Of a DNA stretch of 28,005 bases, positions 15,054 to 23,188 are shown one piece after another (position 1 is the first letter of the stretch; each line of letters begins with the position of its first letter). The DNA is from JBBDWJ01 sp040902925 (lineage in GTDB: Bacteria; Acidobacteriota; Terriglobia; Bryobacterales; UBA6623). The stretch covers positions 1 to 28,005 of the forward strand of contig JBBDWJ010000173.1 in NCBI GenBank assembly GCA_040902925.1, given 5' to 3'. The notes under the pieces were generated by a model. It did not search any database and had not been told where the DNA came from. It worked only from the letters and a program-made list of their open reading frames with translations. The translations under genes and the position numbers were made by a program.

Positions 15054-16694
15054 TTAGTCGTAGCGAATGCTCACACCCCGCGCTTCGAGCAGCTCTCCGG
15101 TGGATTGCAGCAGATCGAGCATGCTGCGGCGGTAGGAGATCGACTGCGCCACTACATCGGCGTTCGCCAGCGCCAAATCGGTCTGCGCTTCCAGCACAAA
15201 GAAGGCCACCTGCACGCCGAGGTCGTATTTTTTCTGCTCGGCATCGACGCGTTTCTGCGCGAAGCCGCGCGCGACGGTGGCCTGCTCCAGTGCCGCTTTG
15301 GCGAGCTCGACGCCGGCCACCGCGTTCAGAACTTCCTGGCGAATGCGCTGCTCCTGGCTGCGAAGCTGGTAGAGGTCGCGTTTTTTCTGGATCGAGGAGT
15401 TCGCCAGATCGGCCGCGGCGCGCCGGTTGCGAAGCGGCAGGTTGAGAGTCAGTCCCATCGAGTAAGTCGGAAAGCGGAACTGGAAGATCTGATCGAGCGA
15501 GCTGGTCCAACCGAGCGCCGTCGGCGGGGGCGCCGGGACGTCTTCGGTCAGGCTGCGCTCGAAAAACACGCCCGCCTGGCCCGCGGAGATGTAGTTGCCG
15601 GTAAGGTTCAATTCAGGCCGCAGATCGTTCGTCGAGGCGCGGATATTCAGATCATCGATTTCCAGCAGGCGGCGGTTTTGCTCGATCTCGGGGCGCAGTT
15701 CCAGCGCTCGCGCCACCTGCTCTTCGCGATTCAGCGCGGGCACCGAGGCCGGCGGATCAGCCGGCTCGGTCAGATCGATCGGAACGTTGCGCATATCAAG
15801 GTCGAGATCGGCGCCGATCCAGCGGCGCACGACGTCCTCGGTCTGTTCGAGCCGGTACTGGATCTGCGTCACGGCGACCTGCGCGGAAGCGAACTGCTGC
15901 TCGGGCTGAAAGATATCCAGTGGCGAGATGGCGCCCAGTTCGAGCTCGCGGCGCGAGCGGTCGAGGAACGCGCTTCGCAGGCCGAGGTTGTTGCGGGCCA
16001 CGCCGAGATTCTCACGCGCCTCGACAACGTTCCAGTAGGCGTTTTCGGCCTGCGTCAGCAGATTCATGATCTGCTCGCGAACCTGCGCCTCGGTAAAGTC
16101 GAGCCGCGACTCGGCAATCATGATCGGAACGCGCTGCACGAACCGGCCCCGCCCTCGCAACAGCGGCTGCGTGAAGCCGAGCTGAAAACGGTGCGTCAGC
16201 GAGGGATTAAACGAGGTAAACGAGCTGTTATCCCCGCTGCGAACACCCGAGAAACCAACGGAATAGCGCGTGCCCGTGTCGAACAACTGCTCATAGGTGA
16301 GGCCGGCGTTTTGCGTCAAGCGGCTGCGGACCGCCGCGCCCTGCAACACGTCGGTCGACTGTGTCGTCGAGCGATTCGCGTTGAACGACAGATCCAGATT
16401 CGGATCGAACGGGCTGTGCGCCGCTTCAATCAGGTTTTGCTGCTCGTAGACCGCCAGCTTCTGCAAGTTGATGTCCGGGTTATTGGCCATCACCAGTTCG
16501 ATATAGGAGCGCAAGGAAAGCTGCAGCCTGCCGTCGACCGCAAAGTCGTCGAGCCGGCTGACCGACTCGATCGCGACGCTCACCGGCGGCCGCGTCCACT
16601 GCTCCTTGAAATAGTTGACCGCTGGGAAAGCGTCGAACTGGGCCGAAAGCGTCGCTACGGCCAGCAGAATCAGGGTTAGAGATCGAAGGACCAT
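15054..16694 (-). CDS. TolC-family outer membrane protein, last gene of the export locus
   Basis: A 546-residue protein from ATG 16694, chosen because it opens a clear signal peptide (MVLRSLTLILLAVATLSAQ) and has AAGG 8 nt upstream. The frame is open further, to 16886, but that extension would bury the signal peptide. The mature part begins with the usual RSYIELVMANNPDINLQKLAVYEQQ and carries two outer membrane efflux repeats with long coiled helices; FRFPTYSMGLTLNLPLRNRRAAADLAN marks the second. It should form the trimeric channel through the outer membrane for the adaptors and permease encoded upstream. It lies 207 nt after the FtsX-like permease; that gap holds a 21-bp tandem repeat. It is distant in sequence from the other TolC-like protein (7066-9030). 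Confidence 0.88.
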   Translation of the reverse strand: MVLRSLTLILLAVATLSAQFDAFPAVNYFKEQWTRPPVSVAIESVSRLDDFAVDGRLQLSLRSYIELVMANNPDINLQKLAVYEQQNLIEAAHSPFDPNLDLSFNANRSTTQSTDVLQGAAVRSRLTQNAGLTYEQLFDTGTRYSVGFSGVRSGDNSSFTSFNPSLTHRFQLGFTQPLLRGRGRFVQRVPIMIAESRLDFTEAQVREQIMNLLTQAENAYWNVVEARENLGVARNNLGLRSAFLDRSRRELELGAISPLDIFQPEQQFASAQVAVTQIQYRLEQTEDVVRRWIGADLDLDMRNVPIDLTEPADPPASVPALNREEQVARALELRPEIEQNRRLLEIDDLNIRASTNDLRPELNLTGNYISAGQAGVFFERSLTEDVPAPPPTALGWTSSLDQIFQFRFPTYSMGLTLNLPLRNRRAAADLANSSIQKKRDLYQLRSQEQRIRQEVLNAVAGVELAKAALEQATVARGFAQKRVDAEQKKYDLGVQVAFFVLEAQTDLALANADVVAQSISYRRSMLDLLQSTGELLEARGVSIRYD

Positions 16695-16748
16695 GGTGGC
16701 AACCTTGACACGGAGTTTTTGCGAGAGGTGTAGAGGGATCGGCACAAT

Positions 16749-16811
16749 CATTTCGGGACGGCTCAAGGGCATTTCAGGACGGCTCAAGGGCATTTCCGGA
16801 TGGCGCAAGTG
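16749..16811 (-). repeat. 21-bp tandem repeat, three copies, before the terminal tolC gene
   Basis: Three head-to-tail 21-bp units lie at 16749-16769, 16770-16790 and 16791-16811. The first two differ at one base; the third matches in its CATTTC start and has several changes later. The tract is 55-117 nt upstream of the chosen tolC start, in the gap after the permease gene. The period of 21 bp is two helical turns, which would put each copy on the same face of the DNA. Confidence 0.75.
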
Positions 16812-16901
16812 CTTTGGACTTTCACGGGACAGGGTTGGTTTCGGGAACCTCGCGGCCTGGGCTAGCGGTCTCATCGCCCGGGACAAACCGGCGCCGGGAA
16901 T

Positions 16902-18161
16902 CTACTCATACCGGATCGCCTCGATCGGGTCGAGCTTCGCCGCTTGAACAGCCGGATAGATCCCAAACAAAAGCCCGATAAAGACCGAGACGCCGAAGGC
17001 GACAACGATCGACGAAACCGTGACGACGGTCGACCAGCCGGCGATGGCGGCGATGATCCGCGAGCCTCCGAAGCCCGTGGCAATCCCAATGAGACCGCCG
17101 ACGATCGAAATCAACACCGCCTCGATCAGAAACTGGCGCACAATGTCGCGCTGGCGCGCGCCGATGGCGCGGCGGATGCCGATCTCGCGGGTCCGCTCGA
17201 GCACTGTCGCCAGCATGATGTTCATGATGCCGATGCCGCCTACCAGCAGCGAAATTCCGGCGATGCAGATCATGACGACTTCGAAGATGAACTGTTGCTG
17301 CTGGCGCTGCGCCAGCAAACCGGCCGGCACCAGCACGCTGAAATCGCCGGCATTGTTGTGGGTGGCGGTCAGGATGGCGCGCACCACTTCGGCGACTTCA
17401 ATGGGGTTGGCGTCCGGACGCACACGCAGGAAGATGCCGTCGATTTCGTCTTTCAAGTAGCTGTTGTTGTCTTCGAAGCGCCGCATGACCGAGTTCAGCG
17501 GCGCGACGATCAGGTTGTTGCGGTCGTCGGCTTCGAGGCCCTCGACATCGGCCTCGGCGGTCGCCTGCGGCGCCATCACGCCGATGACGCGCAGCCACAC
17601 CTCGTTGATCTTGACGTATTTTCCGACGGAGTCGCCGTAGCCCAGCAGATTGATCTTGGCCCGCTCGCCCAGCACACAGACCGGAGCGGACCGCAGATTG
17701 TCTTCGTCGTTGAAGAAGCGGCCCTCCAGCAGCGTCAGCGGATAGATTACCGTGTAGTTGGGAAGCACGCCGATCAGCGACGGCGATTCCTGATCGGTCC
17801 GCGGCAAAGTGCTGGTCGGGACGAAGCTTTTGCGCGGCGACATCGCCTCGATGTTCGGCGTATTCTGCTCGATGGCGCGAAAGTCGCGAAACGTCAGCCC
17901 CGGGGAAATCTCGCGCACCGCCGTCAGCGTGTCGCGGTCCACCGCTTCGTTGGCCTCGACAATGATGTTGTTGACGCCCAGCAGATCGATGTAGCGGATC
18001 ATCTCGCGCTGCGCGCCGGCGGTGATTGACAGCATGGCGACCACGGCGCCAACGCCGAAGATCATGCCGAGCATGGTGAGCAGCGAACGCAGCTTATGAG
18101 CCAGCAGGCTGGCCAAGCCCATCCAAAGCTCGGGCAAAACCGTGGGAATGTGCTGCAGCAT
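16902..18161 (-). CDS. MacB/FtsX-type ABC transporter permease without fused ATPase
   Basis: A 419-residue protein. It starts with a short cytoplasmic helix and the first membrane segment (RSLLTMLGMIFGVGAVVAMLSI, residues 25-46). A large periplasmic MacB-PCD domain spans about 50-280. Three membrane segments follow, including VMICIAGISLLVGGIGIMNIML and then ERTREIGIRRAIGA, the typical cytoplasmic coupling loop of MacB/LolCE permeases. It should transmit ATP-driven movements to the adaptor and TolC (mechanotransmission) rather than carry a channel. Unlike E. coli MacB it lacks the ATPase domain, and no ATPase gene is in the window. Its ATG follows the upstream adaptor's TAG with no gap, and the AGGAG lies inside that gene, so translation is coupled. 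Confidence 0.9.
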   Translation of the reverse strand: MLQHIPTVLPELWMGLASLLAHKLRSLLTMLGMIFGVGAVVAMLSITAGAQREMIRYIDLLGVNNIIVEANEAVDRDTLTAVREISPGLTFRDFRAIEQNTPNIEAMSPRKSFVPTSTLPRTDQESPSLIGVLPNYTVIYPLTLLEGRFFNDEDNLRSAPVCVLGERAKINLLGYGDSVGKYVKINEVWLRVIGVMAPQATAEADVEGLEADDRNNLIVAPLNSVMRRFEDNNSYLKDEIDGIFLRVRPDANPIEVAEVVRAILTATHNNAGDFSVLVPAGLLAQRQQQQFIFEVVMICIAGISLLVGGIGIMNIMLATVLERTREIGIRRAIGARQRDIVRQFLIEAVLISIVGGLIGIATGFGGSRIIAAIAGWSTVVTVSSIVVAFGVSVFIGLLFGIYPAVQAAKLDPIEAIRYE

Positions 18162-20165
18162 CTAGCGTCGTCTCCTGCCGCCGCCCGCGGGAGGAGCCGC
18201 CTCTCCGCCCCCGCCGCCGGGGAACGAGGGCTGCGCCGGTTCGGCCGCTTTCTTCTTCTTTTCAGCACGGCCGTCGTCGAACGGCAGAGCCAGAGCGATC
18301 TGCTCGCCCTCTTCGAGGCCGCTCTTGATCGCGATCTGCGATTCCGAGCGCGGGCCTACTTCGACCTTGCGGGGCTCGAAGGTATCGCCTTTCTTCACGT
18401 AGACAACGTGCCCGACGCCCACTTCAAACACACCGTGGAAAGGAACATATAAGGTATCGGGGATGCGCTCGACGATGATCTCGGCGTTGGCGAGCAGCCC
18501 AGGCCGCAGCAGAATATCCACGTCAGAGCCTTCTTCGGGCGGAGCCGGCAGCTTCGCCTGCGCGCGATCTTCGGCCGTGAAGCCCTGCGCGCCCGGCCGC
18601 GAAAGAGAAAGCGAAGGAACGTCGGGCGCGCTTGCCGGACCGCCGGCAGGCCCCCCGGGAGAAACGTCCCCCGGGCCGCCCGGCGCAGCTTGTCCGGCGC
18701 CACGGCCGCCACCCGCGCGCGCTCCCTGCGGCCGCAGCTTCTGAAACAGCGCGCGGCGCTCCTCTGGACTGAGTTGGGACGGGTCCCGCCCGCCAAGGGC
18801 TTCCTGCATCGCCTTCTGCATCTGCTCGCGCTGCTCAGGCGAGAGGTTGCGGCCAAATCCACCACGCCCCTGCCCGGGCGTTCCGCCGGCAGCGCCACCG
18901 GCGCCACCAGGACCAGCGGCACCGCCAGGGCCTTCGCCAGCGCCACCGGCCCGTTGCCGGCCGGCTCTGGGGCCTTCTCCGCCGCCGCCTGAAGGCGCGG
19001 AGTCCCCTCCAGCAACGACCATGGCGCCTCCGCCGGGGGCGCCGAAAAATGCGGCCCCTGGATTCGGAGCCACCGGCCCGCCGCCGAATACGCCGCGCTG
19101 GGCATTGTCGCGGGCCGTTGCCAGAATGCGGGTGATCTGCTGCTCGGAAGCGCCCACGTTTTCGAGAAGCTGCCGCATGTCGAGCGACAGCACGGTATCG
19201 AATTTCTTGGTGGCCTCACCGCGGAAAACGTTCGTCGTGGCGGTGCTGGCCAGGGTCTTGATCTTGCCCGTCACGGGCTTGCCCGGTAAGGCATCCAGAT
19301 AAATGACGGCCTCCTGGCCCTCGCTGAGCGCCGCCCGCTCGACTTCTTCTACTTTGGCGACGAGTTCCATCTCCGAAAGGTCCAGCATTTGAGTGACCGC
19401 CATGCCGGCGGGGATCTGGTCGCCCTCGCGGATGGCCGGCGTGGTCTGGCCGAATCCGCCGCGGCCGCCGGCGCGGTTTTCGAGAATCGAAACCAACCCC
19501 GCGATCGGCGTCAGCACGCGCGCCTGATCGATACGGCGCCGCTCGCGGTCGGCGTCGAGCTGCGCTTTGTTGAGCTGCTCGCGCAACACCGACAGCTCGG
19601 CTTCGCGCTGCTGTAGGCGCGATTTGATGTCTTCCTTGAGTTTCTGTTCGCGGCTATTGGCCTCTTCGAGCGTCAGTTGGTTCTTGCGCGCTTCGATCGC
19701 GCCCACCAGCTCGTTTTTCTTGTTCTCCAATTCGGCCTTGGTGACGGCGTAGCGGGCTTTGACTAGCTCGACTTCGTCCTGGCTCTTGCGGATGTCCAGA
19801 TCAGTCTCGGCCTTGATCAGGTTCTCGCGAATCCGCTGGACTTCGAGCTCGTCGTCTTCGAGAGCCGCGCGGCGCTCGGAATCGTCGAACTCGACGATCA
19901 GATCCTTCGCTTTGGCGAGCGCCCCCGCTGGCGCCAACTGCGTCACTTGCGACTGCGAGCCAAGGTTGGGAGCGGTGAGAGTTATCGAGCGCACCGCGCG
20001 CAATTCGCCCCGCAGATACGCCCGCACCTCAAGGTCGCCGCGCTTCACTTCGGCCAGCGGAATGTCATCCTCTTCCTTGGGGATTCTCTGGATCAGATAA
20101 TAAGCGCCCGCCGCCACACCGGCCAGGATCAAAAGAACGAGCAAGCGCACTGCTAGCTTTTTCAT
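18162..20165 (-). CDS. HlyD/MacA-like membrane fusion protein with large Gly-rich insertion (adaptor 1)
   Basis: A 667-residue periplasmic adaptor. Residues 5-26 are the membrane anchor. The first lipoyl half and beta-barrel strand precede a long coiled-coil hairpin (about 95-215; KAELENKKNELVGAIEARKN region) that should reach TolC. RVLTPIAGLVSILENRAGG (216-234) is the second lipoyl half. The barrel begins at 258 and is interrupted near 330 by about 220 residues of Gly/Ala/Pro-rich sequence. That insert carries two helical LSPE-type motifs (LSPEQREQM at 441, LSPEERRAL at 465). The family sequence resumes at about 548 (DVDILLRPGLLANAEIIVERIPD). The C-terminus is again low-complexity and ends in four Arg. 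Typical family length is 380-450. The gene is 26 nt after adaptor 2 and directly coupled to the FtsX permease gene. Confidence 0.9.
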   Translation of the reverse strand: MKKLAVRLLVLLILAGVAAGAYYLIQRIPKEEDDIPLAEVKRGDLEVRAYLRGELRAVRSITLTAPNLGSQSQVTQLAPAGALAKAKDLIVEFDDSERRAALEDDELEVQRIRENLIKAETDLDIRKSQDEVELVKARYAVTKAELENKKNELVGAIEARKNQLTLEEANSREQKLKEDIKSRLQQREAELSVLREQLNKAQLDADRERRRIDQARVLTPIAGLVSILENRAGGRGGFGQTTPAIREGDQIPAGMAVTQMLDLSEMELVAKVEEVERAALSEGQEAVIYLDALPGKPVTGKIKTLASTATTNVFRGEATKKFDTVLSLDMRQLLENVGASEQQITRILATARDNAQRGVFGGGPVAPNPGAAFFGAPGGGAMVVAGGDSAPSGGGGEGPRAGRQRAGGAGEGPGGAAGPGGAGGAAGGTPGQGRGGFGRNLSPEQREQMQKAMQEALGGRDPSQLSPEERRALFQKLRPQGARAGGGRGAGQAAPGGPGDVSPGGPAGGPASAPDVPSLSLSRPGAQGFTAEDRAQAKLPAPPEEGSDVDILLRPGLLANAEIIVERIPDTLYVPFHGVFEVGVGHVVYVKKGDTFEPRKVEVGPRSESQIAIKSGLEEGEQIALALPFDDGRAEKKKKAAEPAQPSFPGGGGGEAAPPAGGGRRRR

Positions 20166-20191
20166 CGTGTTTACCGCCTCAGGCTAGCCGC

Positions 20192-21454
20192 CTAGCGCCT
20201 CCTGCGAGGCCCCGTGATTTCCGGATTCTCCAGCGCGATGACCTGCCCCTCTTCGACTCCGTGTACGACGATTTCGGTAGAGTTGCGGGTCACGACCTCA
20301 ATCGGCTGGGACCGGAAGCCGGCGCCGGCCTTTACGTAGACCGTGGGTTGTCCCTCGATCTGGAAGCTGGCCTTGTTGGGGATAACCAACTCATCCGGAC
20401 GCCGGTCGACGATCACTTCGACCGTGGCGCTCATCCCGGGCCGCAGCCGGGGGTCGAGCTTGCGGATCGTGGCCTGCGCCGGAAAGTTTTTCTCAGGCGG
20501 GAATCGGCGGAAGACAAGCGTGGCGATGGGGCTCATCCACTCAACTTCGCCTTCCATCAGCAAATCGGGCACGGCATCGACGCGGATGCGCACGGGCTGG
20601 CCCACCTCGACGCGGCCGCGATCGATTTCCTCGACCCGGAACTCGACCTGGAGCGAAGAAAGGTCGGGAATCTCGGCGATCGTAGCGCCCGTCCAGACCG
20701 TGTCGCCCTCCTGAAAAGGCGGGCGGCTGGTTCCGAACGAGCCGTTGGCGCGGTTGTTGGTCATGATGTGGACGATGCCATCGGCGGGGGCGCGCAGCAC
20801 CATGCTGCCCAGGTAAGCCTGCGTGGTCTCCAGGTCGCGCGTCGCTTTGTCTTTCTTTTCCTCAATCCGCCGCAAGTCCGCGCGCTGCGACAGGTCGGTG
20901 GCGTCGGTCTTGGTTTTTTCCTGAGACAGAACGCCTTCAGCGATAGTCACGTCGATGCGATTCTTGAGCCCTTCGATCTCGGAAAGGATCTCCTGCTTGC
21001 TGGCTTCGAGCTCGGCGCGCTCGACGTCGTATTGAGCCTTCATCGTGGCCATTGCGTTCGTTTCATCCGCAATGGAGTGCTGCGCCTCGGCCTGCAAAAT
21101 CTCACTTTCGACTTCGCGGACCATGGTGCGGCGCTCGATGAACTGATCCTCTTGCGTCGAGGAGTCGAAGGCGACGACGATTTCGCCTCTCTTGATGGGC
21201 TTGCCGTTTTCAGCGAGCCGAACGATCGTCAGATTCGGCGTTGCGGGGGTTACCACCTTGGCCGAACGGGCGCTCTTGACCTCGCCGCGGGCGCGCACCG
21301 TGTTGAGAAAGTCGCGGCGCTCCACGCGCGCGGTAGGCACCTCGCGCGTGGCCGGCGTGTAAAGGTTCATCGCGGCCAGCGTGACGGCGGCGCCCACAAC
21401 GGCGAACAGCCCTCCCCGCAGCAACCAGCGTTTTCTTGAAGCGTTTTCGGCCAT
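20192..21454 (-). CDS. HlyD-like membrane fusion protein (adaptor 2)
   Basis: A 420-residue adaptor read from ATG 21454; the frame is open to 21541, but that would overlap adaptor 3 and add an Arg-rich tail before the anchor. Residues about 10-32 form the membrane anchor. ARVERRDFLNTVRARGEVKS is the first barrel/lipoyl segment. The coiled-coil hairpin covers about 95-210. GSMVLRAPADGIVHIM starts the second lipoyl half. The barrel includes RVEEIDRGRVEVGQPVRIRVDAVPD and RKLDPRLRPGMSATVEVIVDRRPDELVIPNKA in two parts, the standard MacA-type ending. The last residues are PRRRR, like adaptor 1. It is the compact, canonical member of the three adaptors. No clear ribosome binding site is seen; the gap to adaptor 3 is 25 nt. 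Confidence 0.9.
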   Translation of the reverse strand: MAENASRKRWLLRGGLFAVVGAAVTLAAMNLYTPATREVPTARVERRDFLNTVRARGEVKSARSAKVVTPATPNLTIVRLAENGKPIKRGEIVVAFDSSTQEDQFIERRTMVREVESEILQAEAQHSIADETNAMATMKAQYDVERAELEASKQEILSEIEGLKNRIDVTIAEGVLSQEKTKTDATDLSQRADLRRIEEKKDKATRDLETTQAYLGSMVLRAPADGIVHIMTNNRANGSFGTSRPPFQEGDTVWTGATIAEIPDLSSLQVEFRVEEIDRGRVEVGQPVRIRVDAVPDLLMEGEVEWMSPIATLVFRRFPPEKNFPAQATIRKLDPRLRPGMSATVEVIVDRRPDELVIPNKASFQIEGQPTVYVKAGAGFRSQPIEVVTRNSTEIVVHGVEEGQVIALENPEITGPRRRR

Positions 21455-21479
21455 GATAATTTCGCGCCGGTGGCCGCCG

Positions 21480-22943
21480 TTAGCGCGCCGCGGCGACGTT
21501 CTTCGGCGCCGGCGCGGAGACGACCAGCGTGTCCCCTTCATTCACTCCGTTCAAAAGCACTACTTGCGTGTCGCTGGCGGCGCCCACCTCGACGCGCTGC
21601 CGGCGCGGCTGTTGGCCCCCTGCTACATAGACGACGGCTTCGCCGTTCTCGTGCAGCACTGCCTCGCGTGGCGCGACCAAGACGTCCTGCTCGGCGCCCA
21701 GCACGACGTCGGCGCTGCCGGAAAGATCCGGAATGATCTCGCGGTCGGCGCCGTCAATCGCGACGATGACCGGAACGTTGCGGACGTAATCTCCGGTTCC
21801 CGAATTCGGGCCGCGCATCCCGGCGCCGCTGGCTGCCGTCGACGCGCCCACGGAAACCAAACGCCCCGGCCAGATTTTGCCGGGATAGGCATCCAAGCGG
21901 ACCTCGGCCTCCTGCCCAACTCGCAGACGTTGCGTGTCCGACTGGTTGAACGAGGCCTCCAGCACCATCGCCGAGGGGTCCACGATCTGCATGAAATAGG
22001 TGCCCGACCGCAGCTCGTCGCCGAGCGCGACCTGCGAGAACTGGCCGCCGCCGCGGAAGATCGTCATCATCACGACAGTGCCGGGAATCGGCGTTTGGAT
22101 CGCCATGCGTTCCGCGTTGATCTCGCCGCGCTTGTAGTCGAGTTCGTCCTGGCGAACCATGATCTGCAGACCTCGCAGCTCGGCCTGATGCGACTTCTCG
22201 AGCAGCGCCACCTCTTCCTTTTTTTGCCGGAAGGTCGCCTCGGTCTCCTGGGCCAGGAGTTTCAGCAGATCGGCTTCAATCTGAGATCGCACTTCGGCGG
22301 TCCGCAGGTCGAGACTCGCTTTGCCGGACTCGCCTTCGGCGACGCGCATCTCCTGGCGCGCGGTTTCGAGCTCGATAGCCAGTTCGGCGCGGCGCTTTTC
22401 GAGATTCGCCTCGGCTTCGACGACGTCCGAGCGCAGCCGGAACATGCGCTCTTCCTGATCCTGCCGATCGAACTCAGCCACCGCGTCTCCTTTTTGAACG
22501 AAAGAGCCGGGCTCGGCCACCTTCATCAGAACCAGGGACCGGCCGCCAAAACCGCCGCCGCCGGTGCCTCCACCGCCGCCACCCCGCATCTGCGGAGCGA
22601 CAATCGCGGCGAACGACTTGGCCGAAATGGTTCCCGAGAGGCGAATCGTCCGCGTGAAACTGCTCTTGACAACTTTTGCGGTGCGAACGCCCGCGGATGC
22701 GGACGGCCGTTGTATCGCGGTCCGCTGAAACTGTTGCCCGCCGATATAGGCGATCAGGCCGCCCAATAGCAGCGCCAGCAGCATCCAGAGCCGGTTGGGC
22801 TTCTCCTGGGGCGGGCGGAATTTCGGCGCCGGTTGCTCGGGCGGCGCGGCCGGACGTGCCGGTGGCGGCGCCGCGGGCGAGTCCGTCAGTGGCAACGGCG
22901 AGGCGTGCGCCAGCCACCATGTAAAGGGCATTGCGACTCTCAT
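21480..22943 (-). CDS. HlyD-like membrane fusion protein with Pro-rich N-terminal tail (adaptor 3)
   Basis: A 487-residue protein, first gene of the adaptor operon. Residues 17-50 are Pro/Ala-rich and should be cytoplasmic. A membrane anchor follows (about 52-69, LWMLLALLLGGLIAYIGG). The barrel/lipoyl part contains a Gly tract at 120-134. The long coiled coil spans about 155-270. IQTPIPGTVVMMTIFRGGGQFSQV is the second lipoyl half; MVLEASFNQSDTQRLRVGQEAEVRLDAYPGK and the VPVIVAIDG strand complete the barrel. It is an inner-membrane-anchored periplasmic adaptor of ABC- or RND-type exporters. ATG 22931 (residue 5) is an alternative start. It is probably transcribed from the promoter at 23121-23148 in the gap upstream. 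Confidence 0.87.
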   Translation of the reverse strand: MRVAMPFTWWLAHASPLPLTDSPAAPPPARPAAPPEQPAPKFRPPQEKPNRLWMLLALLLGGLIAYIGGQQFQRTAIQRPSASAGVRTAKVVKSSFTRTIRLSGTISAKSFAAIVAPQMRGGGGGGTGGGGFGGRSLVLMKVAEPGSFVQKGDAVAEFDRQDQEERMFRLRSDVVEAEANLEKRRAELAIELETARQEMRVAEGESGKASLDLRTAEVRSQIEADLLKLLAQETEATFRQKKEEVALLEKSHQAELRGLQIMVRQDELDYKRGEINAERMAIQTPIPGTVVMMTIFRGGGQFSQVALGDELRSGTYFMQIVDPSAMVLEASFNQSDTQRLRVGQEAEVRLDAYPGKIWPGRLVSVGASTAASGAGMRGPNSGTGDYVRNVPVIVAIDGADREIIPDLSGSADVVLGAEQDVLVAPREAVLHENGEAVVYVAGGQQPRRQRVEVGAASDTQVVLLNGVNEGDTLVVSAPAPKNVAAAR

Positions 22944-23120
22944 AGCTTTATTGACCCATGGGCCGGGTGTGTGTCGAGCCCCGCCGATAACCCAGAATCC
23001 GTACCGACACTCGACAGTAAAGACGCCCGAAGCCTTCGAACGGTTATGGCCCCGAGTTCGGCGCTTTGGGCTCCAAAGGGCTTTGGCAGCCGTCCGAGTC
23101 AGACTGCAAATGCCCTGTTT

Positions 23121-23148
23121 TTTATAGTTTAGCAGCCTGCCGCGGCAA
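23121..23148 (-). promoter_or_regulatory. Likely promoter of the adaptor-permease-tolC operon
   Basis: On the minus strand, TTGCCG (23143-23148) and TATAAA (23121-23126) are separated by 16 nt. The -10 lies in an AT-rich patch that stands out locally. Transcription would begin near 23114 and leave a leader of about 170 nt before adaptor 3. Confidence 0.45.
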
Positions 23149-23170
23149 TGGAATCGAGACTCGGCGTAGC

Positions 23171-23188
23171 TTGTTAAGAAATTGTAAG
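23171..23188 (-). promoter_or_regulatory. Direct repeat resembling an OmpR-family response regulator site
   Basis: On the plus strand, TTGTTAAG (23171-23178) and TTGTAAG (23182-23188) repeat with an 11-bp period; on the minus strand this reads CTTACAA then CTTAACAA. OmpR/PhoB-type activators bind such direct repeats about 11 bp apart. The site is centred about 65 nt upstream of the predicted transcription start, suitable for activation. No response regulator of this family is encoded in the window. Confidence 0.4.

Noticed and set aside
14994..16679. A 561-codon plus-strand frame opposite the terminal tolC gene
   Set aside because: Its translation is Arg/Gln/His-rich with no domain, and it mirrors a clear TolC-family gene on the other strand. 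Similar shadows oppose the RND, adaptor and permease genes.
16695..16886. N-terminal extension of the terminal TolC protein to 16886
   Set aside because: The extension would place 64 residues before a typical signal peptide, and the internal ATG at 16694 has a good ribosome binding site. The open frame is easily explained by GC-rich sequence.
21455..21541. Upstream start for adaptor 2 giving 29 more residues
   Set aside because: It would overlap adaptor 3 by 62 nt and put an Arg-rich tail ahead of the membrane anchor, unlike the family; ATG 21454 gives the usual layout.
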